Below are positions 37,810 through 46,026 of a stretch of DNA of 64,000 nt, one piece after another. The stretch covers positions 89,900 through 153,899 of the forward strand of contig NZ_AMZB01000118.1 in NCBI RefSeq assembly GCF_000313755.1. Direction: 5' to 3'. The notes beneath the pieces were generated by a model. It worked only from the letters and a program-made list of their open reading frames with translations. It did no database searches and was not told where the DNA came from. This DNA is from Pseudomonas nitroreducens TX1. GTDB taxonomy: Bacteria > Pseudomonadota > Gammaproteobacteria > Pseudomonadales > Pseudomonadaceae. Position 1 is the first letter of the stretch; every line of letters starts with the position of its first letter. A program made the translations under genes and the position numbers.

Positions 37810-38982
37810 ATGCCCGACCAATATCATCACGGTGTGCGCGTCGTTGAGAAGAACGACGGCATCCGCCCGATCCGCACCGTCAGCACTGCCGTCATCGGCC
37901 TGGTAGCCGTCGCTGAAGACGCCGACGCCGACTTCTTCCCGCTCGACGAAGCCGTACTGATCACCAACGTCCAAGCCGCTGTCGGCAAAGCCGGCACCAA
38001 CGGCACCTTGGCGGCGACTCTGCAGGCGATCGCCGACCAGACCAATGCCTTCACCATCGTCGTGCGCGTCGCGAAAGGCGAGGACGATGCCGCCACCACC
38101 AGCAACCTAGTGGGCACCACCACTGCCGATGGCAAGTACACCGGCATGAAGGCCCTGCAGAGTTCCAAGCAGAAGTTCGGCTTCAGCCCGCGCATTCTCG
38201 GTGTGCCTGGCCTGGATAGCCTGCCGGTGGCCACTGCCCTGGTCGCGCTGGCCCAGAAGCTCCGTGCATTCGCCTACGTCTCCGCCTATGGCGCCAAGAC
38301 CAAGGAAGAAGCCACCACCTACCGCGAGGGTTTCGGCGCCAGGGAAGTGATGGTCATCTGGCCGGAGTTCCAGCGCTGGGACACCACCACCAACACGACC
38401 GTCACCGCGCCTGCCGTCGCCCTGGCCCTGGGCCTGCGCGCGAAGATCGACCAGGAAGTCGGCTGGCACAAAACCCTGTCCAACGTCGCCGTCAACGGCG
38501 TGACCGGCATCAGCGCCGACGTCTACTGGGACCTGCAAAGCACCGCCACCGACAGCGACTACCTCAATGAGGCCGACGTCACCACGCTGATCAACGAAAG
38601 CGGTTACCGCTTCTGGGGTTCGCGCACCTGCTCGGAAGACCCGCTCTTCGCCTTCGAGAACTACACCCGCACCGCCCAGGTGCTGGCGGACACCATGGCC
38701 GATGGGCACTTCTGGGCTGTCGACAAGCCCATGCACCCGACCCTGGTGCGCGACATCATCGAAGGGCTGAAAGCCAAAGGACGCGAAATGGTCGCCAATG
38801 GCTACCTCATGGGCTTCGACGCCTGGTACGACGAGAGCCTCAACGATGCCACCACGCTCAATGCCGGCAAGCTGAAGGTCAGCTACGAATACACGCCGGT
38901 ACCGCCGCTGGAAGACCTGGAGTTCCAGCAGAAAATCACCGACACGTATCTGGTCGACTTCGCCAGCCGTATCAACGCCTGA
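37810..38982 (+). CDS. FI: contractile tail sheath protein (P2 gpFI family)
   Basis: 390 residues (P2 FI 396). Blocks HGVRVVEKNDGIRPIRTVSTAVIGLV, SPRILGVPGLDS, GYRFWGSRTCSEDPLFAFENYTRTAQVLADTM are typical of P2 sheath. Polymerises round the tube and contracts on infection. Start at MPDQYHHGV, 3' of the third late palindrome. Confidence 0.95.
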   Translation: MPDQYHHGVRVVEKNDGIRPIRTVSTAVIGLVAVAEDADADFFPLDEAVLITNVQAAVGKAGTNGTLAATLQAIADQTNAFTIVVRVAKGEDDAATTSNLVGTTTADGKYTGMKALQSSKQKFGFSPRILGVPGLDSLPVATALVALAQKLRAFAYVSAYGAKTKEEATTYREGFGAREVMVIWPEFQRWDTTTNTTVTAPAVALALGLRAKIDQEVGWHKTLSNVAVNGVTGISADVYWDLQSTATDSDYLNEADVTTLINESGYRFWGSRTCSEDPLFAFENYTRTAQVLADTMADGHFWAVDKPMHPTLVRDIIEGLKAKGREMVANGYLMGFDAWYDESLNDATTLNAGKLKVSYEYTPVPPLEDLEFQQKITDTYLVDFASRINA

Positions 38983-39037
38983 TCCCGCGCCCTCCCCTGC
39001 GCGGGAGGGTTTGCGCTGAACCTCGGAGAGCCCAGCC

Positions 39038-39553
39038 ATGGCCATGCCGCGCAAACTCAAGAATATGAACCTCTTCAACGACGCCAACAGCTACCTCGGC
39101 GTGTCGAAAGCGGTCACCCTGCCCAAGCTGGCCCGCAAGATGGAGTCGTACCGCGGCGGCGGTATGAACGGCCCGGTGGAAGCTGACCTCGGCTTCAGCG
39201 ACGACGGCATCATCGTCGAGTTCACCCAGGGCGGCCTGGACGTGATCGGCATCAAGCAATTCGCCGCTGCCAGCGCGACTGCCGTGCCTCTGCGCTGGGC
39301 CGGTGCCTACCAGCAGGACGATACCGGCGAAGTCACCGCGGTGGAGGTCGTTGCCCGCGGCCGAGTGAAGGAAATCGACATGGGCGATGCCAAGCCCGGC
39401 GAGGACACCGAGCACAAGTTCACGATCACCTGCAGCTACTACAAGCTCATCGTCGGCGGCGAGGAAATCGTCGAGATCGACCTGCTCAACTTCATCGAAA
39501 AGGTCGACGGCAAGGACATGCTCGCCGAGCAACGCAAAGCCATCGGCATCTGA
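39038..39553 (+). CDS. FII: tail tube protein (P2 gpFII family)
   Basis: 171 residues (P2 FII 172). Family start PRKLKNMNLFNDANSYLGVSKAVTLPKLARKMESYRGGGM. Polymerises into the inner tail tube. Ribosome-binding site CGGAGAG upstream; a 7-bp GC stem-loop (CCCTCCC / GGGAGGG) lies in the gap after FI. Confidence 0.95.
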   Translation: MAMPRKLKNMNLFNDANSYLGVSKAVTLPKLARKMESYRGGGMNGPVEADLGFSDDGIIVEFTQGGLDVIGIKQFAAASATAVPLRWAGAYQQDDTGEVTAVEVVARGRVKEIDMGDAKPGEDTEHKFTITCSYYKLIVGGEEIVEIDLLNFIEKVDGKDMLAEQRKAIGI

Positions 39554-39568
39554 CCTTCGCACCACCTT

Positions 39569-39615
39569 TGCGGCCGAGTAGGTGCCAGGGATGGCGCCGC
39601 CGGCCGCACCTTTTT
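39569..39615 (+). terminator. probable partial terminator between tube and E genes
   Basis: 8-bp stem TGCGGCCG / CGGCCGCA followed by CCTTTTT; would lower transcription of E-T-U-D relative to the abundant sheath and tube. Confidence 0.6.
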
Positions 39616-39632
39616 CAAACCAAGGAGCCCTC

Positions 39633-39980
39633 ATGAACGATCTCGACACTCAAGCCGCCGCCCAGCTCGAAGCCCCGCTGGAAGAAACCATTCCAGACAA
39701 CGTCGTGGTGCTCGACACCCCAATCAAACGCGGCACCGCGGAAATTGACCGCCTCACCCTGCGCAAGCCGCAGTCGGGCGAGCTGCGCGGGCTGCAAATG
39801 GCCACCCTGCTGCAAATGGACGTGCAGAGTCTCATCAAGCTGCTGCCGCGCATCAGCAGTCCCGCCGTCACCGAGGCAGAAGTCACTGCAATGGAGCCGG
39901 CCGACCTGCTCGCCTGCGGCGCCAAGGTGAGCGATTTTTTGCTGCAGAAGCGGGTGCGAGCGGCCTACCTGCTCGGGTAG
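39633..39980 (+). CDS. E: tail chaperone protein E (P2 gpE family)
   Basis: 115 residues (P2 gpE 91). Small tail assembly chaperone read in the zero frame; block LTLRKPQSGELRGLQMATLLQMDVQSLIKLLPRIS is family-like. A slippery T-TTT-TTG heptamer at 39935-39941 allows part of the ribosomes to shift -1 and make the longer E+E' product. Good ribosome-binding site AAGGAG. Confidence 0.92.
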   Translation: MNDLDTQAAAQLEAPLEETIPDNVVVLDTPIKRGTAEIDRLTLRKPQSGELRGLQMATLLQMDVQSLIKLLPRISSPAVTEAEVTAMEPADLLACGAKVSDFLLQKRVRAAYLLG

Positions 39981-40108
39981 AGGACGCCATGGCTGACCTG
40001 GCCGTGGTCTTTCACTGGGCGCCGGCCGACATGGACCGGCTGTCCATCTCGGAACTGATGGAATGGCGTGAGCGCGCCCGGGTAAGGAGCTCCACCGATG
40101 GCGAATGA
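39941..40108 (+). CDS. E': E' extension, made by -1 frameshift from E
   Basis: After slippage at T6G (39935-39941) the -1 frame continues for 55 codons to a TGA at 40106, ending with LAVVFHWAPADMDRLSISEL and MEWRERARVRSSTDGE. FHWAPADMDRLSISELMEWRERA is the P2 GpU/E' type signature (W-x-P-x-[ED]-[LM]-x-x-[LM]). It overlaps the tape-measure start by 11 bp. Frameshifting at the same heptamer has been shown in P2; here it is inferred from sequence. Confidence 0.88.
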   Translation, partial: AAEAGASGLPARVEDAMADLAVVFHWAPADMDRLSISELMEWRERARVRSSTDGE

Positions 40109-42836
40109 CCTGCAGTTGCGCGTGCTGCTCAACGTGATCGACAAGGCCCTCGGGCCATTGAAGCGGATCACCCAGGGCAGTGGCGCCACGGCCAAGTCGC
40201 TAAAGGCCGCCCGTGAGCGGATCAAGGAGCTCAACGCCACCCAAGCCGACACCAGCGCCTGGCGAACCCAGCGAGCTGCACTCGAGCAGACCAGCCGCGC
40301 CATGGATGCCAACCAGGCGAAGATCGCCAGTCTCGCCCGCTCCATGAATGCGGCGGGCCCTCCCACCAGGGCGATGACGCGCGAGTATCAGCGCGCGATC
40401 CGCGAATCCCAGCGCCTGAAGCAGCAGCACGACAGCCAGAGCCAGGCCGTGCAGGCGCTACGCGGGCGCCTGGCCGCCGCCGGCATCGACACCCGCAAAT
40501 TCCAGGAAGGTGAGCGCGCACTGAGCAAGCAGATCGCCGCCACCAACGCCACGATCAGCGAGCAGGGACGCAGGCTGCAGGAGGTCAATCGACGCCAGCA
40601 GGCCATGGCCAAGGCGCGTGGCGACCTCGATCGCGCTCAGCGCTTGGCCGGAGGCATGGCTGCCGGCGGTGCCGCTGCTCTGGGCGTGGGCTACGCCGCC
40701 AGCCGCCCGCTGAACGCCGCGGTTCAGGCATTCGCCCCCAACGAAGACGCTGCTACCCAGCTCAAGGCGTCGATGATGCAGGCAGACGGGAGCGTGCCGG
40801 CTGAGTTCCAGAAGATCACTGACCTCGCAACCCAGCTCGGCGACAAGCTCCCGGGCACCACCGCCGACTTCCAGAACATGATGACCATGCTGCGCCGCCA
40901 GGGCCTGAGCGCGCAGTCGATCCTGGGCGGTACCGGCGAGGCTGCCGCCTACCTGGGCGTTCAGTTGCAGATGCCGGTGGAAGCCGCCGCCGAGTTCGCG
41001 GCAAAGATGCAGGACGCTACCCGCACGTCCGAGAAGGACATGATGAAGCTGATGGACAGCATCCAGCGGGCCTACTACCTCGGGGTAGACCCCACCAACA
41101 TGCTGCAGGGCTTCAGCAAGATTTCCCCGGCCATGGACATTCTCAGGAAACAAGGCCTGGAGGCCACTGAGGCCTTCACCCCGCTGCTGGTCATGATGGA
41201 CCAGGCCGGCCTGGAGGGCAGCGCCGCGGGCAACGCCTTCCGCAAAATCTTCCAAGGCTCGCTGAACGTCGACAAGATCAAAGACGTCAACGAAATGTTC
41301 CAGATGCGCGGCTCGAAAATCCGCTTTGACTTCAGCGACGGCAAGGGCGAGTTCGGCGGCATGGAAAAGCTGTTCGCCCAACTGGACCAGCTTAAGACGC
41401 TGAGCACCGAAGACCGTCTCATGGTCACCAAAGACCTGTTCGGCGACGACAGCGAGACGCTCACCACCCTCAACACCCTCATGAACAAGGGGCTGGCCGG
41501 CTACCGCGAGGTCGCGGACAAGGTCAAGGCTCAGGCCGACCTGCGCACCCGCGTCGACTCCCAACTCAAGACGCTGGCCAACACCTGGGAGGCCGCCCAG
41601 GGCAGCTGGACCAACGCTATGGCGGAGTTCGGCGCTGCCGTCGCCCCTGAGCTGAAGGAGCTGATCAACTGGGTCGGCGACCTCGCCAACAAGATCGGCA
41701 CCTGGGCGCGAGAGAACCCGCGCCTGGCCGGCGGCCTGTTGAAGATCGTCGCGGTGATTTCCGGGCTCGCCTTCGCTGGTGGCGCACTGGCGGTTACGCT
41801 CGGCGGCCTCGTCGGGCCCCTGGCGGTGATCCGCTACGGCATGGCCATCCTTGGCGTTGCAACCAATGCCGCGCTCTGGCCCATCCTGGCGGTGATTGCT
41901 GCGGTAGTTGCCCTGGCCGCTGCGGCCTACCTGATCTACGCCAACTGGGACAAAGTGAAGGCTTACTTCAGCGGTCTCTGGCAGGAGTTTCAGACCGATG
42001 CCAATAGCGGTATTGGAGGTATTGCCCGCCTCATCCTCAACTTCAGCCCGCTGGGCTTGTTCTACCGCGCTTTCGCGGGAGTGATGGGGTATTTCGGGAT
42101 CGAACTGCCGGGCCGGTTCAGTGAGTTCGGTAGCATGATCCTCGACGGACTCATCAACGGCATCAGCTCGAAGATCAGCGAAGTCAGGACCTACGCTCTG
42201 ACCCTGTGGCAGGAACTCCAAACGGATGCCAATAACGGGGTCGGCGGGATGGCCAGAGCTATTCTGAACTTCACCCCGCTGGGCCTGTTTTACCGAGCCT
42301 TCGCGGGTGTGATGAGCTACTTCGGCGTGGAGCTGCCCGGCAAGTTCACCGAGTTCGGCAGCATGATCCTCGACGGCCTCATCAACGGCATCACCTCGAA
42401 GCTCGGCGCCCTCAAGGACGCGATCGGCAACATGGGCGACTCCACCATCGCCTGGTTCAAGGAGAAGCTGGACATCCACTCGCCAAGCCGCGTCTTCGCG
42501 GAGCTGGGGGGCTTCACCACCGCCGGCCTCGCCCTTGGCATCACCAAGGGCCAGAGCGAGCCCTTGAGCGCTATCAACGAGATGGGCAAGCGACTCGCCG
42601 CGGCCGGCGCCCTGGTACTGGGCGGCGCTGGATCGGCCGTGGCCATCGACGAGCGCCCACCGATCAGCGCAGCTTCGACGGCGCCAACGATCATGGGCGA
42701 CACCTACCAGATCACCATCCAGGCTGGCCCAAGCACCGATATAGCCGGATTGCGCCGCATGCTCGAGCAGATGCTCGATGAGCGTGAACGCAACAAGGCC
42801 GCGCGCGTGCGCTCCCGCCTGGGTGACCGGGAGTAA
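40098..42836 (+). CDS. T: tail tape measure protein (P2 gpT family)
   Basis: 912 residues (P2 gpT 815). N-terminal coiled coil (ARERIKELNATQADTSAWRTQ), TMP repeat core DUF domain (AAEFAAKMQDATRTSEKDMM, PLLVMMDQAGLEGSAAGNAFRKIF), membrane-active helices (ALAVTLGGLVGPLAVI, LAVIAAVVALAAAAYLIYANW) and a C-terminal region with a 76-residue tandem duplication. Sets tail length and probably enters the host membrane on injection. Confidence 0.94.
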   Translation: MANDLQLRVLLNVIDKALGPLKRITQGSGATAKSLKAARERIKELNATQADTSAWRTQRAALEQTSRAMDANQAKIASLARSMNAAGPPTRAMTREYQRAIRESQRLKQQHDSQSQAVQALRGRLAAAGIDTRKFQEGERALSKQIAATNATISEQGRRLQEVNRRQQAMAKARGDLDRAQRLAGGMAAGGAAALGVGYAASRPLNAAVQAFAPNEDAATQLKASMMQADGSVPAEFQKITDLATQLGDKLPGTTADFQNMMTMLRRQGLSAQSILGGTGEAAAYLGVQLQMPVEAAAEFAAKMQDATRTSEKDMMKLMDSIQRAYYLGVDPTNMLQGFSKISPAMDILRKQGLEATEAFTPLLVMMDQAGLEGSAAGNAFRKIFQGSLNVDKIKDVNEMFQMRGSKIRFDFSDGKGEFGGMEKLFAQLDQLKTLSTEDRLMVTKDLFGDDSETLTTLNTLMNKGLAGYREVADKVKAQADLRTRVDSQLKTLANTWEAAQGSWTNAMAEFGAAVAPELKELINWVGDLANKIGTWARENPRLAGGLLKIVAVISGLAFAGGALAVTLGGLVGPLAVIRYGMAILGVATNAALWPILAVIAAVVALAAAAYLIYANWDKVKAYFSGLWQEFQTDANSGIGGIARLILNFSPLGLFYRAFAGVMGYFGIELPGRFSEFGSMILDGLINGISSKISEVRTYALTLWQELQTDANNGVGGMARAILNFTPLGLFYRAFAGVMSYFGVELPGKFTEFGSMILDGLINGITSKLGALKDAIGNMGDSTIAWFKEKLDIHSPSRVFAELGGFTTAGLALGITKGQSEPLSAINEMGKRLAAAGALVLGGAGSAVAIDERPPISAASTAPTIMGDTYQITIQAGPSTDIAGLRRMLEQMLDERERNKAARVRSRLGDRE
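41976..42404 (+). repeat. tandem duplication inside the tape measure gene
   Basis: Two copies offset by exactly 228 bp (76 codons). Copy 1 starts at residue 627 (LWQEFQTDANSG), copy 2 at 703 (LWQELQTDANNG). Both run through LNFxPLGLFYRAFAGVM and EFGSMILDGLINGI. Confidence 0.9.
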
Positions 42837-42842
42837 CCGACC

Positions 42843-43283
42843 ATGATGATGTCCCTGGGCATGTTCGTCTTCAGCCTGCACACCCTCGCCTATCAGGAAC
42901 TCCAGCAGGACACCGAGTGGCGCCACCCTTCCACAAACCGCGTCGGAGCAGGTCCTGCGCACCAGTTCGTCGGTCGCGGCGAGGACACCATCAAGCTGCC
43001 CGGCATCCTGCTGCCGGAACTGGCCGGAAGCATGCTCAGCCTCGACGCCCTGCGACAGATGGCGGATACCGGCAAGGCCTGGCCCCTGGTAGAGGGCAAC
43101 GGGCGAATTCGGGGCCTGTGGGTGATCGAGAAGATCACCGAGACCAGGGCCCTGTTCTTCCCCGATGGCGCCCCGCGGCGCATTGAATTTAGCCTCGAGC
43201 TCAAGCGCATCGACGACGGCCGCGTCGACCTGCTCGGCGCCCTTACCGGCAGCGCCGGCAGCATCCTGCGGGCGGTCCTGTGA
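42843..43283 (+). CDS. U: tail protein U (P2 gpU family)
   Basis: 146 residues (P2 gpU 159). Typical blocks FVFSLHTLAYQELQQDTEWRHPSTNRVGAGPA and GEDTIKLPGILLPELAG. Tail terminator/stabiliser. Three consecutive ATG codons at 42843-42851, any of which could be used. Stop overlaps D start. Confidence 0.94.
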   Translation: MMMSLGMFVFSLHTLAYQELQQDTEWRHPSTNRVGAGPAHQFVGRGEDTIKLPGILLPELAGSMLSLDALRQMADTGKAWPLVEGNGRIRGLWVIEKITETRALFFPDGAPRRIEFSLELKRIDDGRVDLLGALTGSAGSILRAVL

Positions 43284-44545
43284 GCCTGGCCGACAGCGCC
43301 ATTGGCTACGTCCGCAGTGTCGCCGACGACTACTTGCGCGAAGCCAACTACCCCGTGCCGATCTTCCGCCTCAGCGTCGACGGCGCCGATATCGCTCAAT
43401 TGATTAGCCCCCGGCTCATCACCCTGGAGCTGACCGACAACCGCGGCATCGAGGCCGACCAGCTGAGCATCAGCCTCAGCGACCATGACGGCCTGCTATC
43501 CATCCCCCCGAAAGGCGCCGTGCTGCGCCTGTGGCTCGGCTGGAGTGACACAGGCCTGGTGGATAAAGGCACCTACACCGTCGACGAGCTCGAGCACAGC
43601 GGCGCACCGGACCTGCTCGGCATCCGCGCGCGCAGCGCGGACCTGCGCAAGGCGTTGAAGGTGAAGCGCGAGCGCAGCTGGAGCGACACCACCCTCGGCC
43701 AGGTACTGACCGACGTCGCGCAACGCAACCAGCTCGACCTGCGCATCACCGACGACCTGAAGCAACTGGTTATTCCCCAGCTGGACCAGGCCAACGAATC
43801 CGACGCCAACCTGTTGACCCGCCTGGGCGAAGATTTCGACGCCGTGGCCACCGTCAAGGCCGGCTGCCTGGTGTGCATGCCGGCGGGCGGCGGCAAGAGT
43901 GTCAGCGGGCTGGCCCTGCCGCACATCACCCTGGTGCGCGCAGATGGGGATGGCCACCGCTACCTGCTGGCCGATCGCGACAGCTACGACGGCGTGCGCG
44001 CCTACTACTACGACGTCAACAGCGCCAAGAAGCAGGAAGCCATCACCGGCAGCGGCGACAACCTGAAGAACCTGCGGCACACCTACAGCGATCGGCAGAG
44101 CGCCCTGCGCGCGACGCGCTCGGAATGGCGACGGATTCAACGCGGCAGCGCCACGCTCAGCTACAGCCTGGCGCGAGGCCGCGCCGACCTGATCCCGGAA
44201 CTCACCTACAGCCTGCAGGGCGTGAAACCCGAGATCGACGCCATCGTCTGGTACGGCGGCAATATCCAGCACCGCCTGAGCGCCGATGAGGGATTCGTCA
44301 CCAGCCTCGAGCTGGAGAGCAAGCTACCCGAGGACCTGGTCGAAGACCTGGCCACCGACGAGCGCGGCGACTACACCGGCATCGTCGCGTTCTACCGCGA
44401 CAGCAAGACCGGTACCGAGAAGAAAGTCACCGAGGGCGACCAGACCCGGCCGCGCCGCCTGCGGCACCTGTACGTGAACCAGAAGAATGCGCAGCGCGCT
44501 GCAGCGCGTGAGTGGAAGCGGTTGCAGGCTGAGTCTGCATCCTGA
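43280..44545 (+). CDS. D: late control / tail hub protein D (P2 gpD family)
   Basis: 421 residues (P2 gpD 387), starting with GTG that overlaps the U stop. Baseplate hub protein (Phage_GPD, late control D): LITLELTDNRGIEADQLSISLSDHDGLL, RLWLGWSDTGLVDKGTYTVDELEHSGAPDLLGIRAR. Last late gene; followed by a hairpin. Confidence 0.94.
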   Translation: MSLADSAIGYVRSVADDYLREANYPVPIFRLSVDGADIAQLISPRLITLELTDNRGIEADQLSISLSDHDGLLSIPPKGAVLRLWLGWSDTGLVDKGTYTVDELEHSGAPDLLGIRARSADLRKALKVKRERSWSDTTLGQVLTDVAQRNQLDLRITDDLKQLVIPQLDQANESDANLLTRLGEDFDAVATVKAGCLVCMPAGGGKSVSGLALPHITLVRADGDGHRYLLADRDSYDGVRAYYYDVNSAKKQEAITGSGDNLKNLRHTYSDRQSALRATRSEWRRIQRGSATLSYSLARGRADLIPELTYSLQGVKPEIDAIVWYGGNIQHRLSADEGFVTSLELESKLPEDLVEDLATDERGDYTGIVAFYRDSKTGTEKKVTEGDQTRPRRLRHLYVNQKNAQRAAAREWKRLQAESAS

Positions 44546-44553
44546 AGCGAAAA

Positions 44554-44576
44554 GCCCCCGGTGAAACACCGGGGGC
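44554..44576. terminator. terminator between D and the convergent minus-strand gene
   Basis: GCCCCCGGTG - AAA - CACCGGGGGC, 10-bp stem. The minus-strand side runs into TTTT, so it is a true intrinsic terminator for the leftward gene and probably stops D transcripts as well. Confidence 0.88.
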
Positions 44577-44580
44577 CCGC

Positions 44581-44757
44581 TCAGTTTTCCAGTTCCGTGA
44601 GCGCCACCAGGCCATCCATCAACCTGAATACCGCCGCCTGATCGACCGGCTTCAAGCGCCGGAAGCCGCGCAACAGCGACAGCTCAAGGGCATTCAGTCG
44701 ATCGGTCTGCGGGGGCTTCTGAGTGACAGCGGGGGCCGGCAGTTTGCGTTGCTCCAT
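44581..44757 (-). CDS. small prophage protein of unknown function
   Basis: 58 residues: MEQRKLPAPAVTQKPPQTDR, then an amphipathic helical part (ALELSLLRGFRRLKPVDQAAVFRLMDGL). The second half resembles the tail of HTH repressors that lack the DNA-binding part, which is only an impression. Leftward transcript of the lysogenic side, ending at the strong terminator. A GAGGGAGT ribosome-binding site lies upstream of ATG 44757. Confidence 0.6.
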   Translation of the reverse strand: MEQRKLPAPAVTQKPPQTDRLNALELSLLRGFRRLKPVDQAAVFRLMDGLVALTELEN

Positions 44758-44893
44758 GGTTCGTACTCCCTCACATCCTCGGGCGCCCGCCGGCACCTTG
44801 CCGACGTCCTACCGCCCGGGGGGAGCGACCCATTCTCAGCATGCTGCGGCGTGCCACCAGCCAGGCGGCACGTCCAATCGTCTAGCTATCCGA

Positions 44894-45331
44894 TTAGCGG
44901 AAGGTGAGCAGGCAGTAGTCGCCCGTGCAGCTTCCGCGCAGCTCCAGGTTGCTCAGCAAGCTCTTACCCCGGAAGACCTCGCCGCCAACGGCCTGGGCGA
45001 CCTCATGACCGTCGCCACCGCTCAGCGCCGCCACGGCCTTGGTTGCCAGCTCGCGGTTCTGCTTCACCTGCTCAGCCACATCGGCGGCGTCGGTGTTGAC
45101 CCACGCCACATTCAGGCGATCGCAGCGGAACTCGACCGTGACGCCGACGACCTTGTTCAGGAACTTGTAGCGGGTGAGGTTACAGCCGTCGTCCTTCTCG
45201 ACCTTCTTCTCGACAGGCTTGCCTAGGGTCTTGAGCAGATCGGCCTCGTTGACCTGGCTGACGTCGGCACTGGCCGACAGGGCGAGCATTGCGGCGGGGA
45301 CTGCGAACAGAGTGCGGATGATGGTGCGCAT
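44894..45331 (-). CDS. exported prophage protein of unknown function
   Basis: 145 residues with a Sec signal peptide (MRTIIRTLFAVPAAMLALSASA then DVSQVNEADLL). The mature part has four cysteines (GCNLTRY, EFRCDRL, GSCTGDYC), compatible with two disulfides in the periplasm. It lies 29 bp downstream of the repressor on the same strand, so it should be made in the lysogen. That makes it a lysogenic-conversion candidate; no family recognised. Confidence 0.72.
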   Translation of the reverse strand: MRTIIRTLFAVPAAMLALSASADVSQVNEADLLKTLGKPVEKKVEKDDGCNLTRYKFLNKVVGVTVEFRCDRLNVAWVNTDAADVAEQVKQNRELATKAVAALSGGDGHEVAQAVGGEVFRGKSLLSNLELRGSCTGDYCLLTFR

Positions 45332-45360
45332 GGTTCCTCCCTGGAACAGATAAGCGAAGG

Positions 45361-45711
45361 TCAGTCCGTGCCGGGGAAACCACCCGCCAACGCCATGGCG
45401 TGAGCCATACGCTCGAAGCTTGGGCGGTCTATCTCGGGAATCTGGCGGAAGTACGAGAGCAGGCGCTGCTCACTTTCTGAAATGGCGAGGCCGTCGTTCC
45501 CAGCGCGGATCGCGGTCAGGACATACCCACAGTCCACTCCCGCAACTTCCAGCGCTTTCAGGTAGCGCACATCCGGCGAACTGGACTCCAGTTCATAGGC
45601 CTTTTGTGTTCCCCGACTCACCCCGCCCAGGGCGCCGAAGTCAGTCTGATTCAGCGAAAGACGCTCGCGCTCTTCCCGCAGGCGAACGCCCACCCCGTCA
45701 GCAATGACCAT
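45361..45711 (-). CDS. phage repressor, XRE-type HTH protein
   Basis: 116 residues. N-terminal HTH_3 domain (VGVRLREERERLSLNQTDFGALGGVSRGTQKAYELESSSPDVRYLKAL) and a short helical C-terminus (ESEQRLLSYFRQIPEIDRPSFERMAHAMA). No S24/LexA-like peptidase domain, so RecA-stimulated self-cleavage is not expected. Start at ATG 45711; a TTG four codons upstream is possible. It faces the early regulator across a promoter-operator region and probably maintains lysogeny. Confidence 0.87.
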   Translation of the reverse strand: MVIADGVGVRLREERERLSLNQTDFGALGGVSRGTQKAYELESSSPDVRYLKALEVAGVDCGYVLTAIRAGNDGLAISESEQRLLSYFRQIPEIDRPSFERMAHAMALAGGFPGTD

Positions 45712-45728
45712 TTTTTTGCTCAATCCAG

Positions 45729-45757
45729 TTGACTTGAACAGTTTTCTGCTCAAGAAT
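45729..45757 (+). promoter_or_regulatory. early promoter with embedded repressor operator
   Basis: -35 TTGACT (45729), 17-bp spacer, -10 AAGAAT (45752). The interval 45733-45754 is an imperfect inverted repeat CTTGAACAG-TTTT-CTGCTCAAG lying between -35 and -10. Downstream, 45770-45795 has two ACGAACA units. The whole 45712-45796 gap separates divergent repressor and early genes. Confidence 0.68.
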
Positions 45758-45796
45758 TCCGACACGTAAACACGAACAAACACAGACGAACACACT

Positions 45797-45997
45797 ATGC
45801 CCGCCCTCCTTACACCCGAGCAAGCACGCCAGAACCTAGACCGTGAAGGTGTCAGCATCGCTGAGTTCTGTCGGTTGCATTCGTTGAACAAAAATTTGGT
45901 CAGCGACCTTTTGAATGGACGCAAGAAAGGCCGACGGGGCCAAGCACACCGCGCTGCGGTCCTGCTCGGCATCAAAGACGGCGTGATTTCACAGTAG
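45797..45997 (+). CDS. early regulator, BcepMu gp16 family
   Basis: 66 residues: TPEQARQNLDREGVSIAEFCRLHSLNKNLVSDLLNGRKKGRRGQAHRAAVLLGIKDG. This is the pattern of BcepMu gp16-type phage-associated DNA-binding proteins, with an HTH in IAEFCRLHSLNKNLVSDLL. In position it plays the Cro/Cox/Apl role: first gene of the rightward early operon, divergent from the repressor. Confidence 0.85.
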   Translation: MPALLTPEQARQNLDREGVSIAEFCRLHSLNKNLVSDLLNGRKKGRRGQAHRAAVLLGIKDGVISQ

Positions 45998-46026
45998 TGG
46001 CAGCGGCCCCGGGGGAAAACCAGAAG

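Noticed and set aside
45361..45711. Repressor considered as a LexA/CI-type self-cleaving repressor.
   Set aside because: Only an HTH and a short helical tail; no Ala-Gly cleavage site or Ser-Lys peptidase domain.
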